Source: Treponema berlinense
GTDB lineage: Bacteria > Spirochaetota > Spirochaetia > Treponematales > Treponemataceae
DNA length: 64,000 nt
Reading direction: 5' to 3'
Assembly: GCF_900167025.1 (NCBI RefSeq)
Contig: NZ_FUXC01000009.1
Coordinates: 1 to 64,000 of the forward strand
A model generated the notes under the pieces. The model worked only from the letters and a program-made list of their open reading frames with translations. It made no database searches and had not been told where the DNA came from. This document shows, piece by piece, positions 35,572-44,648 of this stretch; positions within the stretch are counted from its first letter, which is position 1, and the number at the start of each line of letters is the position of its first letter. Both the position numbers and the translations under genes were made by a program.

Positions 35572-36042
35572 ATGGGAAGACATAAGAAATCAGTAAATCG
35601 TCCTATTATGCCAGATGCAAAATACAACAGCCCTGTTGTAACAAAATTTGTTTCACGCATGATGCTGGACGGAAAAAAACAGACTTGTACAAAAATTGTC
35701 TATGAAGCAATGGACAAACTTAAGGCAAAAACAAATCAGGATCCTCTCGAAGTATTCACAAAGGCTCTTGAAAACGTTAAGCCATTGGTAGAAGTAAAGT
35801 CTCGCCGTGTTGGTGGTGCAACTTATCAGGTTCCGATGGAAATCAGAGATTCTCGTCGTGAAGCTTTGGCTATGCGCTGGATTATTGGTGCAGCTCGCAG
35901 CAGAAGCGGTCATGGAATGGCAGAAACTTTGGCTTCAGAACTTTTTGATGCATTCAACAATACTGGTTCTGCATATAAAAAGAAGGAAGACGTACACAAG
36001 ATGGCAGAAGCAAACAAAGCATTTGCTCACTATCGTTGGTAG
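35572..36042 (+). CDS. rpsG: 30S ribosomal protein S7
   Basis: This 156-residue protein starts assembly of the 30S head and contacts E-site tRNA. The motif [11 protein letters not shown] and the C-terminal [15 protein letters not shown] are typical. AAAGGAG lies before the ATG, 19 nt after rpsL. A strong terminator follows. In many bacteria fusA comes next and S7 represses the operon; here fusA is absent from the window. Confidence 0.97.
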   Translation: MGRHKKSVNRPIMPDAKYNSPVVTKFVSRMMLDGKKQTCTKIVYEAMDKLKAKTNQDPLEVFTKALENVKPLVEVKSRRVGGATYQVPMEIRDSRREALAMRWIIGAARSRSGHGMAETLASELFDAFNNTGSAYKKKEDVHKMAEANKAFAHYRW

Positions 36043-36056
36043 TTTTTTCTTTGATA

Positions 36057-36093
36057 AAGGCCTGTCGGTTAAATCTGGCAGGCTTTTTTTATT
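36057..36093 (+). terminator. Terminator after rpsG
   Basis: GCCTG-C pairs with G-GCAGGC around a GGTTAAATCT loop, followed by T7. It separates the rpsLG unit from tuf. Confidence 0.88.
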
Positions 36094-36101
36094 TGGGTGG
36101 C

Positions 36102-36172
36102 TTTTTGCTGCGCAAAAACCGAGCTTTTCGGGGTTGTCATTCCTTCGGAACGGCTTTGCCGCCCCTGCAATC
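36102..36172 (-). repeat. Dispersed GC-rich hairpin repeat, copy F (second subtype)
   Basis: On the minus strand it reads ATTGCAGGGGCGGCAAAGCC, then the variable hairpin GTTCC-GAAG-GGAAT, CAACCCC, AAAGCTCGGTTTTTGC. It is closest to copy I (60,187), sharing GGGGCGG, AAGCCG, CCCCG and the TTTTTGC end. Outer GGGG/CCCC and inner hairpins give a two-level stem. Confidence 0.75.
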
Positions 36173-36285
36173 TCTGCCACGAAAAAAAACGACACTTTGT
36201 TTTTTTTAATCTGAATTTTCCCGAAATAAAACTCTGTTTTTTACTTAATTTTATGTAAAATATCAAATTATTTTGCTTTTAAGTA

Positions 36286-36314
36286 TTGAAATTATTTACA
36301 AAAAAATATATAAA
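36286..36314 (+). promoter_or_regulatory. Promoter of tuf
   Basis: TTGAAA (36286-36291), a 17-nt spacer and TATAAA (36309-36314) in very AT-rich DNA. It places the tuf start point near 36,321 and gives a 5' leader of about 430 nt. Confidence 0.65.
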
Positions 36315-36320
36315 TATAAA

Positions 36321-36749
36321 ACAGTCTGAGTAAATGTATTCAGATTAAGGGTTCTTTGAATTTTTCAGACAGACTTCAATTTTTTTTATTAAGTCTGACT
36401 TAAGCCGTAAAGTTAATTGCTCTGCAGTTTTCAGGCTGGGTAGCCCTAGAAACAAAGTCTAGCGGTTTCTGAGACAGACAATCCTTTGTTTGTCGGTAAT
36501 TCTGAACGCCAGACTTAATTATTTAGATTTTAATCTGATGATGACAGGTGGTGTCGGAAAGATTCTTCGAAATTATGGAGAATTGGTTTTTGTAACAACT
36601 TTTCATAAATCAGATAAAAATAAAATAGTGTGTATGCGAATGTGCCGTTTTCTGTACGAAAATGGTTCCATTCTGGCTTAAAGTGCATCACATAAATCAT
36701 CTTTTTTAAGCCGGATAAAAGAAAAATAATTCGGCAAAGGAGAAAAAAC
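36321..36749 (+). promoter_or_regulatory. Long structured tuf leader with alternative pairings
   Basis: ATTAAGTCTG (36388-36397) can pair either with CAGACTT just upstream (36370-36376, T-rich loop) or with CAGACTTAAT (36510-36519), which closes a domain of about 130 nt. Inside that domain are GGCT/AGCC, AGAAAC/GTTTCT and GACA..ACAA/TTGT..GTC stems. A further AGTCTG lies at the 5' end (36323). Farther on are GCCGTTTTC/GAAAATGG and GGCTTAAA/TTTAAGCC stems near the start codon. No known riboswitch consensus was recognised. The pattern suggests a switching regulatory RNA; this is inference. Confidence 0.5.
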
Positions 36750-37940
36750 ATGGCAAAGGAGAAGTTCGTTAGAACTAAACCTCACATGAACGTTGGTACT
36801 ATTGGTCACGTAGACCATGGTAAGACAACGCTTTCTGCGGCTATCACTACTTATTGTGCAAAAAAATACGGTGATAAGCTTTTGAAGTACGATGAAATCG
36901 ACAATGCTCCAGAGGAAAAAGCACGTGGTATTACAATCAACACACGTCACCTTGAGTATCAGTCAGACAAACGTCACTACGCTCATATCGACTGTCCAGG
37001 ACACGCTGACTATGTAAAAAACATGATTACTGGTGCTGCTCAGATGGACGGTGCAATTCTCGTAATTGCTGCTACTGACGGTGTTATGGCTCAGACAAAA
37101 GAACACCTCCTCCTCGCTCGTCAGGTAGGTGTACCAAAGATTATCGTATTCCTCAACAAAGTTGACCAGCTCGACGGCGATGAAGAAATGTTGATGCTCG
37201 TAGAAGAAGACGTAAAAGATACAATCCAGAAATACGGATTCTCTGCTGATACACCAATCATCAAAGGTTCTGCTTTCAAAGCTTTGAATGAATCTGACAA
37301 TCCAGAAAATACAAAATGTATCGAAGAACTTCTTGCGGCAATGGACAGCTGGTTCGATGATCCAGTTCGCGATGATCAGAAACCATTCCTTATGCCAATT
37401 GAAGACATCTTTACAATTTCTGGCCGTGGTACAGTAGTTACTGGACGTATCGAACGCGGTGTTGTTAACATGAACGACCCGGTAGAAATCGTAGGTATTC
37501 GCCCAACACAGTCTTCAACTGTAACAGGTATCGAAATGTTCCAGAAAACTCTTGATCAGGGTCAGGCTGGTGACAACGTAGGTATCCTCCTCCGTGGTGT
37601 TGAAAAGAAAGACGTTGTACGTGGACAGGTTCTTGCAGCTCCAGGCTCAATCCACCCACACACAAAGTTCGAAGCACAGATTTACGTTCTTTCTAAGGAA
37701 GAAGGTGGACGTCACTCACCATTCTTCTCTGGATACCGCCCACAGTTCTACTTCCGTACAACTGATATTACAGGTACTGTAGAACTCGAACCGGGAACAG
37801 ACATGGTAAAACCAGGTGATAACGTAAAAATCATCGGTGAACTTATTCACCCAATCGCTATGGATGAAGGTCTTAAACTCGCTATCCGTGAAGGCGGTCG
37901 CACAATCGCTTCTGGACAGGTTACAAAAATCATCGAATAG
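36750..37940 (+). CDS. tuf: Elongation factor Tu
   Basis: This 396-residue GTPase delivers aminoacyl-tRNA to the ribosome. It has the P loop GHVDHGKTT, the switch [14 protein letters not shown], the NKVD base-recognition motif, and complete domains II and III. AAAGGAG precedes the ATG. It heads the S10 ribosomal gene cluster, with rpsJ 63 nt downstream, rather than following fusA. A very long structured leader and a separate promoter lie upstream. Confidence 0.98.
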   Translation: MAKEKFVRTKPHMNVGTIGHVDHGKTTLSAAITTYCAKKYGDKLLKYDEIDNAPEEKARGITINTRHLEYQSDKRHYAHIDCPGHADYVKNMITGAAQMDGAILVIAATDGVMAQTKEHLLLARQVGVPKIIVFLNKVDQLDGDEEMLMLVEEDVKDTIQKYGFSADTPIIKGSAFKALNESDNPENTKCIEELLAAMDSWFDDPVRDDQKPFLMPIEDIFTISGRGTVVTGRIERGVVNMNDPVEIVGIRPTQSSTVTGIEMFQKTLDQGQAGDNVGILLRGVEKKDVVRGQVLAAPGSIHPHTKFEAQIYVLSKEEGGRHSPFFSGYRPQFYFRTTDITGTVELEPGTDMVKPGDNVKIIGELIHPIAMDEGLKLAIREGGRTIASGQVTKIIE

Positions 37941-37949
37941 TAAAATTAG

Positions 37950-37990
37950 TGATTAAAAGTGCAGTGACTTTTAGTCACTGTGCTTAATCA
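37950..37990 (+). promoter_or_regulatory. 17-bp hairpin between tuf and rpsJ
   Basis: TGATTAA and GTGCAGTGAC pair with GTCACTGTGC and TTAATCA around a TTTTA loop, with an AA bulge. No T run follows, and the rpsJ Shine-Dalgarno (TTGGAG) comes immediately after. This suggests RNase III-type processing or protection of the tuf 3' end rather than termination. Confidence 0.6.
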
Positions 37991-38003
37991 TTGGAGTGAA
38001 TAA

Positions 38004-38312
38004 ATGGCTAACGGAAAAATTCGTGTTAGACTTCGTGCTTTTGATGTTGAACTTATCGATCAGAGCGCAAAATCAATCGTGCAGACAGTGCAGAAGGCAG
38101 GAGCAAAAGTTTCTGGTCCTATCCCACTTCCAACAAGAATCAATAAGGTAACAGTTCTTCGTTCACCACACGTAAACAAAAAGTCACGTGAACAGTTTGA
38201 AATGAGAACTCACAAACGCCTTATCGACATTTTGAATCCAACATCTGATGTAATGGATTCTTTGATGAAACTTGAATTGCCTGCAGGCGTAGATGTAGAA
38301 ATTAAACAGTAA
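38004..38312 (+). CDS. rpsJ: 30S ribosomal protein S10
   Basis: This 102-residue head protein is also the NusE antitermination factor that binds NusG. The segments [20 protein letters not shown] and [20 protein letters not shown] are typical. TTGGAG precedes the ATG, just after a long hairpin. It opens the S10 cluster after tuf. A structured 114-nt spacer separates it from rplC. Confidence 0.97.
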   Translation: MANGKIRVRLRAFDVELIDQSAKSIVQTVQKAGAKVSGPIPLPTRINKVTVLRSPHVNKKSREQFEMRTHKRLIDILNPTSDVMDSLMKLELPAGVDVEIKQ

Positions 38313-38426
38313 GAGCTAGGCTGCGTCGCAGTTAAGTCTTATTGAAAAACGGTAACGGTCCCTTGGATCAGGGATGGCGGCCGACAGAGAAGAAAGTTAA
38401 CTTTCTTCTATAGGAGAAATATCAGA
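38313..38426 (+). promoter_or_regulatory. Structured spacer between rpsJ and rplC
   Basis: Stems are CTGCG/CGCAG, a domain closed by CGG...CGGCCG with the apical stem TCCCT/AGGGA (38359-38374), and the perfect 20-nt palindrome at 38389-38408 (GAAGAAAGTT and its complement) that ends 3 nt before the AGGAG of rplC. In E. coli, L4 controls the S10 operon through the leader before rpsJ; here the structure lies one gene later. The function is inferred. Confidence 0.5.
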
Positions 38427-39047
38427 ATGAAAGGTCTGATTGCAAAAAAAGTAGGAATGACACAGGTATTCGACAGCAACGGCGAACTGACACCAGTAAC
38501 CGTGATCCATGTAGAACCGAATACAGTTGTTGCTACAAAAACAAAGGAAGCAAATGGCTACGATGCTGTTGTTCTTGGTCTTGAAGATGTAAAAGACTCA
38601 AAAATCAACAAAGCATACAAAGGTCAGTTTCCAGAAAATGTATCGCCAAAACGTCATTTGAAAGAATTCAGAGAATTCGAACAGGAAGTTAAAGTAGGCG
38701 ATCAGATTGGTCTTGAGTTGTTTGAATCAACATCTTATCTCGATGTTACAGCAACTTCAAAAGGTAAGGGATTCCAGGGCGTTATGAAACGCTGGGGCTT
38801 CCATGGTGGACGTGCAACTCACGGTTCTAAATTCCATCGCGAAGCAGGTGGTACAGGAAATTGTACAACACCTGGACACAGCCTTAAAAATGTAAAAATG
38901 CCAGGACGCATGGGTTTTGATCGTGTAACAGTTCAGAATCTTAAGATTGTAAAAATCGACCCTGAGCTTAAAGTTATTATGGTACGTGGTGCTGTTCCTG
39001 GAGTTAAGGATTGCACTCTTATCATCAAGTCTGCAGTAAAGAAGTAA
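38427..39047 (+). CDS. rplC: 50S ribosomal protein L3
   Basis: This 206-residue protein lies near the peptidyl-transferase centre. The N-terminal GLIAKKVGMTQVF and the central GFQGVMKRWGFHGGRATHGS with its Gln (methylated in some bacteria) are present. AGGAG precedes the ATG directly after a palindromic hairpin. rplD follows after 17 nt. Confidence 0.97.
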   Translation: MKGLIAKKVGMTQVFDSNGELTPVTVIHVEPNTVVATKTKEANGYDAVVLGLEDVKDSKINKAYKGQFPENVSPKRHLKEFREFEQEVKVGDQIGLELFESTSYLDVTATSKGKGFQGVMKRWGFHGGRATHGSKFHREAGGTGNCTTPGHSLKNVKMPGRMGFDRVTVQNLKIVKIDPELKVIMVRGAVPGVKDCTLIIKSAVKK

Positions 39048-39064
39048 TCCGGAGGAAATGAGAA

Positions 39065-39700
39065 ATGGATAAGAAAGTTTTTTCAACCGATGGTAAAGAA
39101 CTGCGCACAATTACGCTTGATGATAGCATTTTCGGACTTCCAGTTAATGAAGATGTTATTTACTATGCCATCAATAACGAATTAGCAAACAAACGTGTTG
39201 GAACAGCTTGTACAAAAACTCGTTCTGAAGTACACGGATCAAATGCTAAGCCATACAAACAGAAGGGAACAGGTCACGCTCGTCGTGGTGATAAAAAATC
39301 TCCAATCAATGTTGGCGGTGGTACAATCTTTGGACCAAAACCACGTGATTTCGGTTTTGATCTCCCTAAAAAGGTTAAGCGCCTTGCTATGAAATCAATT
39401 TTGAGCTTGCAGGCTCAGAGCGACAGACTTACTGTTGTAGAAGATTTCACTGTTGAAAGCGGAAAAACAAAAGACTTGTTGAAAGTTCTTAACAATTTTG
39501 CTAAGGATGAACGCACAGTCGTTATTCTTAAAGATGATGATGCAAAAATTAAACAGGCTGGACGTAATCTCCACAATGTTTACTTCTTGTCTTTCAACCG
39601 TCTTCGTGCACATGACCTCTTCTACGGAAGAAAAGTTATCTTGCTCGAATCGGCAGCTAAGAATCTTTCAGAATTCTATAAAGAAGGGGAGGCTAAATAA
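39065..39700 (+). CDS. rplD: 50S ribosomal protein L4
   Basis: This 211-residue protein lines the peptide exit tunnel with a long loop (RRGDKKSPINVGGGTIFGPK). In several bacteria free L4 represses the S10 operon through leader RNA and transcription attenuation, so it is the natural candidate effector for the structured spacer upstream. GGAGG precedes the ATG. Its stop overlaps the rplW start (TAATG). Confidence 0.97.
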   Translation: MDKKVFSTDGKELRTITLDDSIFGLPVNEDVIYYAINNELANKRVGTACTKTRSEVHGSNAKPYKQKGTGHARRGDKKSPINVGGGTIFGPKPRDFGFDLPKKVKRLAMKSILSLQAQSDRLTVVEDFTVESGKTKDLLKVLNNFAKDERTVVILKDDDAKIKQAGRNLHNVYFLSFNRLRAHDLFYGRKVILLESAAKNLSEFYKEGEAK

Positions 39701-39978
39701 TGACTGATATTCTTATTGAGCCAGTACTGTCTGAAAAAGCAACAGCTTTGCGCGAACAGGGCAAATATACTTTTAAAGTAGCCCCAGACGCTAACAAAAC
39801 ACAGATTAAAGAAGCAGTATCAAAACTCTTCAATGTTACAGTTGTAAAAATTACTACTGTAAATGTTCTCGGTAAAGTTAAAAGGGTTCGTGGAAAACCT
39901 GGAAAAACTGCCGACTGGAAAAAGGCAATTGTTCGTCTTGCTCCAGGAGAAACAATTAAGGTATTCGAGGGCGTTTAA
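39700..39978 (+). CDS. rplW: 50S ribosomal protein L23
   Basis: This 92-residue protein at the tunnel exit is the docking site for trigger factor and SRP. The pattern LIEPVLSEKATALREQGKYTF, continuing to KVKRVRGKPGKTADWKKA, is typical. Start and rplD stop overlap by one base and its Shine-Dalgarno GGGGAGG lies within rplD, so translation is coupled. Confidence 0.97.
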   Translation: MTDILIEPVLSEKATALREQGKYTFKVAPDANKTQIKEAVSKLFNVTVVKITTVNVLGKVKRVRGKPGKTADWKKAIVRLAPGETIKVFEGV

Positions 39979-40004
39979 GCCTTCGCTAAATTAAGGGGAA
40001 CCAG

Positions 40005-40829
40005 ATGGCTCTTAAAGTTTTTAAACCATACACTGCTGGTACTCGTACCCGCATCGATTTGGTAAGAGAAGAACTGACAACCGATAAACCCGAAAAAAGT
40101 CTGGTATCAGGTCTTAAGTCAAATGGTGGACGCGGTCAGGGTGGTCGTATTTCTGTACGTCACCAGGGTGGTGGACACAAAAGAAAGTATCGCGTAATTG
40201 ATTTTAAACGCAATAAGCACGGAATTCCTGGAACCGTAAAAACAATTGAATACGATCCAAACCGCAGCGCAAACATTGCTTTGATTTATTATGCAGATGG
40301 CGAAAAACGCTATATTATTGCTCCAAAAGGACTTACTGTAGGACAGAAAATTATGTCTGGTGAAAACGCAGTTCCAACTGTTGGAAATGCACTGCCACTT
40401 GAAGTAATTCCTGTTGGTTTTACAGTTCACAACATTGAATTGACACTTGGCCGTGGTGGACAGCTTGCCCGCTCAGCAGGTGCTTCTGCTCTTGTTGCTG
40501 CTAAAGACGGTGAATATGTTGTAATTCGCCTTCCTTCAGGTGAAACACGCCGTGTCTTTGGAAAATGCTATGCAACAATTGGCGTTGTTGGTAATGAAGA
40601 ACGTATGAACACTCAGCTTGGTAAAGCTGGCCGCAGACGTTGGCTCGGTATCCGTCCAACAGTTCGTGGTATGGCTATGAACCCGGTTGATCATCCGCTT
40701 GGTGGTGGTGAAGGTGCTGGTAAAGGACATCAGCCTGTTACACCTTGGGGACAGCCATGTAGAGGTTATAAGACTCGCAACAAGAGAAAGCCTTCTAACC
40801 GTTTCATTGTTTCACGCCGTAAGAAGTAG
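40005..40829 (+). CDS. rplB: 50S ribosomal protein L2
   Basis: This 274-residue protein is essential for subunit joining and peptidyl transfer. The C-terminal [17 protein letters not shown] carries the histidine conserved in all L2. The N-terminal extension and the [11 protein letters not shown] motif are complete. AAGGGGA precedes the ATG. rpsS follows after 15 nt. Confidence 0.98.
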   Translation: MALKVFKPYTAGTRTRIDLVREELTTDKPEKSLVSGLKSNGGRGQGGRISVRHQGGGHKRKYRVIDFKRNKHGIPGTVKTIEYDPNRSANIALIYYADGEKRYIIAPKGLTVGQKIMSGENAVPTVGNALPLEVIPVGFTVHNIELTLGRGGQLARSAGASALVAAKDGEYVVIRLPSGETRRVFGKCYATIGVVGNEERMNTQLGKAGRRRWLGIRPTVRGMAMNPVDHPLGGGEGAGKGHQPVTPWGQPCRGYKTRNKRKPSNRFIVSRRKK

Positions 40830-40844
40830 TAGGAGTAGTTAACA

Positions 40845-41120
40845 ATGTCAAGATCAGTTAAGAAAGGACCTTTTATTGAAAAGAGCCTTTACAAGAAAGT
40901 TATTGAAATGAATAAAGAGTCAGACAAGAAAATGATTAAAACATATTCTCGTTGCTCTACAATCATTCCAGAAATGGTTGGAAACACAATCAGTGTTTAC
41001 AACGGTAAGTCATGGATTCCTGTATATGTTACTGAAAATCTCGTTGGCCATAAGCTCGGCGAATTTGCTCCAACTCGTACATTTAAAGGACATGGCGGCA
41101 CTGATAAGAGTGCTAACTAA
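40845..41120 (+). CDS. rpsS: 30S ribosomal protein S19
   Basis: This 91-residue head protein contacts S13 and tRNA. It begins [14 protein letters not shown] and contains [16 protein letters not shown], the family signature. TAGGAG lies before the ATG. rplV starts 11 nt after the stop. Confidence 0.97.
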   Translation: MSRSVKKGPFIEKSLYKKVIEMNKESDKKMIKTYSRCSTIIPEMVGNTISVYNGKSWIPVYVTENLVGHKLGEFAPTRTFKGHGGTDKSAN

Positions 41121-41131
41121 AGGTGGATACT

Positions 41132-41488
41132 ATGGCAGAGAAAAAAGGTTATGTAGCCACTACAAAATTCCTGATTGCATCACCAACTAAGGTTCGTCCA
41201 GTTGCTAATGTAATTAAGCAGAAGAAATGCTCAGAAGCTTTGGCAGTTCTTGAAAATATGCCACAGAAAGGTGCAGAGTTGATTAAAGGTACACTTAAAT
41301 CAGCTGTTGCTAACGCTCTGTATGCAAACAAGAATCTCGATGAAGATATGCTCTACATCAAGGAAATTCGTATTGATGAAGGTCCGAGACTTAAGAGAGT
41401 TTGGTTCCGTGCTCGCGGCCGTGCTGATCAGCTCTTAAAACGTATGTGCCATATCACCGTCATTGTTGACGAGAAGGCGGGGGAATAA
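41132..41488 (+). CDS. rplV: 50S ribosomal protein L22
   Basis: This 118-residue protein has a beta-hairpin that reaches into the exit tunnel, and the [17 protein letters not shown] and [19 protein letters not shown] segments are typical. The ATG at 41132 with AAAGGTGG 5-6 nt upstream is chosen over the in-frame GTG/ATG-like start nine bases earlier. rpsC begins immediately after the stop. Confidence 0.96.
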   Translation: MAEKKGYVATTKFLIASPTKVRPVANVIKQKKCSEALAVLENMPQKGAELIKGTLKSAVANALYANKNLDEDMLYIKEIRIDEGPRLKRVWFRARGRADQLLKRMCHITVIVDEKAGE

Positions 41489-41489
41489 A

Positions 41490-42242
41490 GTGGGTCAGAA
41501 AGTAAATCCTATCGGTTTGCGTCTTGGAATTAACAAGACATGGCAGTCTCGCTGGTATGCTGGTCCTCGCGACTATGCAGACCTGGTTCTTGAGGATATT
41601 AAAATCCGCAAGTTGGTAAGAGAATTACCTGAATGCCAGAACGCAGATATTGCAGAAATCGAAATCGTACGTCACCCGCAGCGTGTTACAATTGTAATTC
41701 ACACAGCACGCCCAGGTGTAATTATTGGTGTAAAAGGTGCTAACATCGAAAAGATCAGTGCTGAAATTCAGGCACAGTTTGCTTCTAAAAAAGTTCAGAT
41801 TAAGATCAAAGAAGTAAAACGTGCTGATATCAACGCTTCTCTTATTGCACAGAACGTTGGACGCCAGCTTGCAGGTCGTGGTTCATTCCGCAAGGCTCTT
41901 AAGCAGGCTTCTTCTAACGCAATGAAAGGTGGAGCACAGGGAATTAAGATCCGTTTGTCAGGTCGTCTTGGTGGCGCAGAAATGAAACGCTCGGAAGAAC
42001 ATAAGGAAGGACGTGTTCCTCTTCATACTCTCCGTGCAGACATTGATTACGCTACATACGAAGCTCATACAACTTATGGAAAAATTGGCGTAAAAGTATG
42101 GGTTTATAACGGTATGAACTACGGTATTGAAAAGAATGAAGATGCTGGACAGATTGTTCGCAAGCCTCATCGTGACCGCTCTCAGTCTAATGACTCAAGA
42201 GCAAAACGCCCTGCTCGCGCAGCAGATTCTTCAAAGGAGTAA
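41490..42242 (+). CDS. rpsC: 30S ribosomal protein S3
   Basis: This 250-residue head protein has helicase activity at the mRNA entry. The start is GTG ([17 protein letters not shown]) with GGGGG upstream at the end of rplV; the longer upstream frame would overlap rplV. The KH domain motif [14 protein letters not shown] and the C-terminal domain are present. The tail is basic ([20 protein letters not shown]) and longer than in E. coli. Confidence 0.96.
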   Translation: MGQKVNPIGLRLGINKTWQSRWYAGPRDYADLVLEDIKIRKLVRELPECQNADIAEIEIVRHPQRVTIVIHTARPGVIIGVKGANIEKISAEIQAQFASKKVQIKIKEVKRADINASLIAQNVGRQLAGRGSFRKALKQASSNAMKGGAQGIKIRLSGRLGGAEMKRSEEHKEGRVPLHTLRADIDYATYEAHTTYGKIGVKVWVYNGMNYGIEKNEDAGQIVRKPHRDRSQSNDSRAKRPARAADSSKE

Positions 42243-42248
42243 CATAAA

Positions 42249-42665
42249 ATGCTTAGTCCTAAAAGAGTTATTCACCGTAAAGTACAGCGCGGTAAAGTAA
42301 AAGGAAATGCCACACGTGCTAACAATATTGACTTTGGTCAGATTGCTCTTGTAGCTCTCGAACCAGTTTGGCTTCAGGCTCGTCATATTGAAGCTGCCCG
42401 TGTTGCTATCAACCGTAAGCTTGAACGTAAGGGAAATGTTTGGCTTCGTGTATTCCCGGATAAACCAATTACCAAAAAACCATCGGAAGTTCGCATGGGT
42501 AAGGGAAAAGGTTCTCCAGAATTTTGGGCTGCAAACATTAAACCTGGTGTAATTTTGTTTGAAGTTGGTGGAATTGATATTAAACTTGCAGAACAGGCTC
42601 TTAAGCTTGCTGCAGACAAACTTCCAATCAGAACAAAGATTGCATACAAACCAACTATCGACTAA
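42249..42665 (+). CDS. rplP: 50S ribosomal protein L16
   Basis: This 138-residue protein lies near the A site. It starts MLSPKRVIHRKVQRG and contains RVFPDKPITKKPSEVRMGKG and GSPEFWAANIKPG, all diagnostic. AAGGAG precedes the ATG, 6 nt after rpsC. rpmC follows after 10 nt. Confidence 0.97.
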   Translation: MLSPKRVIHRKVQRGKVKGNATRANNIDFGQIALVALEPVWLQARHIEAARVAINRKLERKGNVWLRVFPDKPITKKPSEVRMGKGKGSPEFWAANIKPGVILFEVGGIDIKLAEQALKLAADKLPIRTKIAYKPTID

Positions 42666-42675
42666 GGAGTAAGAT

Positions 42676-42888
42676 ATGGCTAATTCAAAGAAAAAGAATG
42701 TAAAAGAAATGTCTTACGCTGAATTGGTAGCTGAACGTAACGACATGAAACAGAAATACATGGATCTCCGTTTCCAGATGGTAATCGGCCATGTTGATAA
42801 CCCAATGCAGAAGCGTACTATGCGCCGCCAGATTGCGACTCTTAATACGCTCATCCGTGCAAAAGAACTTGCCGGACAGACTAAGTAG
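42676..42888 (+). CDS. rpmC: 50S ribosomal protein L29
   Basis: This 70-residue helical hairpin protein sits near the tunnel exit beside L23. MSYAELVAERNDMKQKYMDL and the VIGHVDNPMQKRTMRRQIA segment are typical. AAGGAG precedes the ATG. rpsQ starts 10 nt after the stop. Confidence 0.95.
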   Translation: MANSKKKNVKEMSYAELVAERNDMKQKYMDLRFQMVIGHVDNPMQKRTMRRQIATLNTLIRAKELAGQTK

Positions 42889-42898
42889 GAGCTAACCC

Positions 42899-43174
42899 GT
42901 GGCAGAACAGGAAGTTCAGACTAAAAAGGGAGCAAAACGTTCGTTCGTAGGTATCGTAACAAGCGACAAAATGGAAAAAACCATCGTTGTTTCAATCGAT
43001 ACAAAGAGAATGAACCCTCTCTATAAGAAATACGTTACACAGACTAAAAAGTGTAAGGCACATGATGAAAAGAACGAAGCTCACATTGGTGACACAGTTC
43101 GCATCATTGAATGCAGTCCAATCAGCAAAGATAAGTGCTGGAGACTTGCAGAAATCATCGAAAGAGCAAAATAA
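42899..43174 (+). CDS. rpsQ: 30S ribosomal protein S17
   Basis: This 91-residue OB-fold protein binds 16S rRNA early in assembly. [20 protein letters not shown] is the family signature, followed by [20 protein letters not shown]. The start codon is GTG with TAGGAG 7 nt upstream. rplN follows after 17 nt. Confidence 0.96.
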   Translation: MAEQEVQTKKGAKRSFVGIVTSDKMEKTIVVSIDTKRMNPLYKKYVTQTKKCKAHDEKNEAHIGDTVRIIECSPISKDKCWRLAEIIERAK

Positions 43175-43191
43175 GCTAAAGGAGTTATAAA

Positions 43192-43560
43192 ATGCTGCAG
43201 ATGCAATCAAAATTGACTGTTGCCGATAACTCCGGAGCAAAAGTTGCTCAGGTTATCAAGGTTCTCGGTGGTACACACCGCCGTTATGCCGGTATCGGTG
43301 ATATTGTAGTAGTAGCAATCAAGGAAGCAATTCCTACTTCTACTATTAAAGAAGGTACAGTTGAAAAAGCTGTAATCGTTCGTGTTTCAAAAGAATACCG
43401 TCGTCCAGATGGAACTTACATTCGCTTTGATGACAATGCTTGCGTTATCGTTGATGCTGATGGAAATCCAAAAGGAAAACGTATTTTTGGACCTGTTGCA
43501 CGTGAGCTCCGTGATATGGACTTCATGAAGATCGTATCACTCGCTCCAGAAGTACTGTAA
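43192..43560 (+). CDS. rplN: 50S ribosomal protein L14
   Basis: This 122-residue protein forms part of the subunit interface and is the target of silencing factor Rsf[18 protein letters not shown] and [20 protein letters not shown] are diagnostic. AAAGGAG precedes the ATG. rplX follows after 11 nt. Confidence 0.98.
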   Translation: MLQMQSKLTVADNSGAKVAQVIKVLGGTHRRYAGIGDIVVVAIKEAIPTSTIKEGTVEKAVIVRVSKEYRRPDGTYIRFDDNACVIVDADGNPKGKRIFGPVARELRDMDFMKIVSLAPEVL

Positions 43561-43571
43561 GGAGAATCAAT

Positions 43572-43886
43572 ATGGAAAAGAAACTTAAGATCCGTAAAGA
43601 CGATACCGTACAGGTAATCGCTGGAAAAGACAAAGGCAAACGTGGTGCTGTTGTTCGCGTAATTGCTAAAAAAGATGCAGTAATTGTATCTGGAATTAAC
43701 ATGGTTAAAAAAGCAATGAGAAAACGCAGTCAGCAGGATCAGGGTGGAATCGCAGAAATCGAAGCTCCACTTAACATTTCAAACGTTGCGATCGTATGTA
43801 AAAAATGCGGTCCAACTAAAATTGGATTCAAAATTGACGGCGACAAGAAAACTCGTGTTTGCCGTAAGTGTGGAGAAGCACTGTAA
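43572..43886 (+). CDS. rplX: 50S ribosomal protein L24
   Basis: This 104-residue assembly-initiating protein has the KOW motif in [20 protein letters not shown]. The C-terminal zinc-ribbon-like pairs [12 protein letters not shown] and VCRKCGEAL are present. AAGGAG precedes the ATG. Its last base is shared with the rplE start (TAATGG). Confidence 0.97.
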   Translation: MEKKLKIRKDDTVQVIAGKDKGKRGAVVRVIAKKDAVIVSGINMVKKAMRKRSQQDQGGIAEIEAPLNISNVAIVCKKCGPTKIGFKIDGDKKTRVCRKCGEAL

Positions 43887-44437
43887 TGGATAAGTACGTA
43901 CCACGGCTTAAGAAAGTCTATAAGGACACTATCGCTCCTGAGCTCTTCAAAGAACTCGGTTACACATCCGTAATGCAGATTCCTGCTATTAAAAAAGTAG
44001 TAGTAAGCATGGGTGTTGGCGAAGCTCTCACTAACAAGAAACTCCTTGATGCCGCAGTAGCTGATTTAACTCAGATTACTGGACAGCATGCTGTTAAGAC
44101 GAAGGCTAGAAAGAGTATTGCTAACTTTAAACTTCGTGAGGGCAATGAAGTTGGTGTAATGGTAACATTGCGCGGTAACATTATGTATGAATTTTTGGAC
44201 CGCCTTATCAATGTTGCATTACCTCGTGTAAAGGATTTCCGCGGAATCAAAGCAACAGGTTTTGACGGACACGGAAACTTCTCTCTTGGTATTACAGAAC
44301 AGATTATCTTCCCAGAAATCGACTTCGATAAAATCGTAAAGATTGCTGGTATGAACATCTCGATTGTAACAAGTGCTCGCACAGATGCTGAAGCTCGTGC
44401 ATTGCTTACCAAGTTCAATATGCCTTTCAGAAAGTAG
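43886..44437 (+). CDS. rplE: 50S ribosomal protein L5
   Basis: This 183-residue protein of the central protuberance binds 5S rRNA. It starts [18 protein letters not shown], and the [14 protein letters not shown] and RVKDFRGI segments are typical. The start overlaps the rplX stop by one base; the longer upstream frame is rejected because its first residues lie inside rplX. rpsN follows after 10 nt. Confidence 0.97.
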   Translation: MDKYVPRLKKVYKDTIAPELFKELGYTSVMQIPAIKKVVVSMGVGEALTNKKLLDAAVADLTQITGQHAVKTKARKSIANFKLREGNEVGVMVTLRGNIMYEFLDRLINVALPRVKDFRGIKATGFDGHGNFSLGITEQIIFPEIDFDKIVKIAGMNISIVTSARTDAEARALLTKFNMPFRK

Positions 44438-44447
44438 GTGAGGAACA

Positions 44448-44633
44448 ATGGCTAAGAAATCAATGGTTATCAAAGCAGATCGCACACCTAAATATAGCAC
44501 TCGTCGCTATAACAGATGTCAGATTTGTGGTCGTCCACGCGGTTATTTGCGCAAATTCAAAATTTGCCGTATTTGTTTCCGCAAGTTAGCAAGTGAAGGC
44601 CTTTTGCCAGGCGTAACAAAATCAAGTTGGTAG
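44448..44633 (+). CDS. rpsN: 30S ribosomal protein S14, zinc-binding type
   Basis: This 61-residue protein is of the short type Z. The zinc ligands are CQICGRP and CRICFRK, twelve residues apart, and [15 protein letters not shown] is characteristic. GGTGAGG precedes the ATG. The short zinc form is common in Gram-positive bacteria, Thermus and spirochaetes. Confidence 0.96.
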   Translation: MAKKSMVIKADRTPKYSTRRYNRCQICGRPRGYLRKFKICRICFRKLASEGLLPGVTKSSW

Positions 44634-44648
44634 TGGAGGAGAAAGAAA

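Noticed and set aside
36388-36519. tuf leader as a TPP, SAM, FMN, T-box or cobalamin riboswitch, or as 6S RNA
   Set aside because: The conserved core sequences of these classes are missing.
36490-36681. 63-codon frame in the tuf leader
   Set aside because: It has no ribosome-binding site and lies within the structured RNA; a leader peptide cannot be excluded but is not supported.
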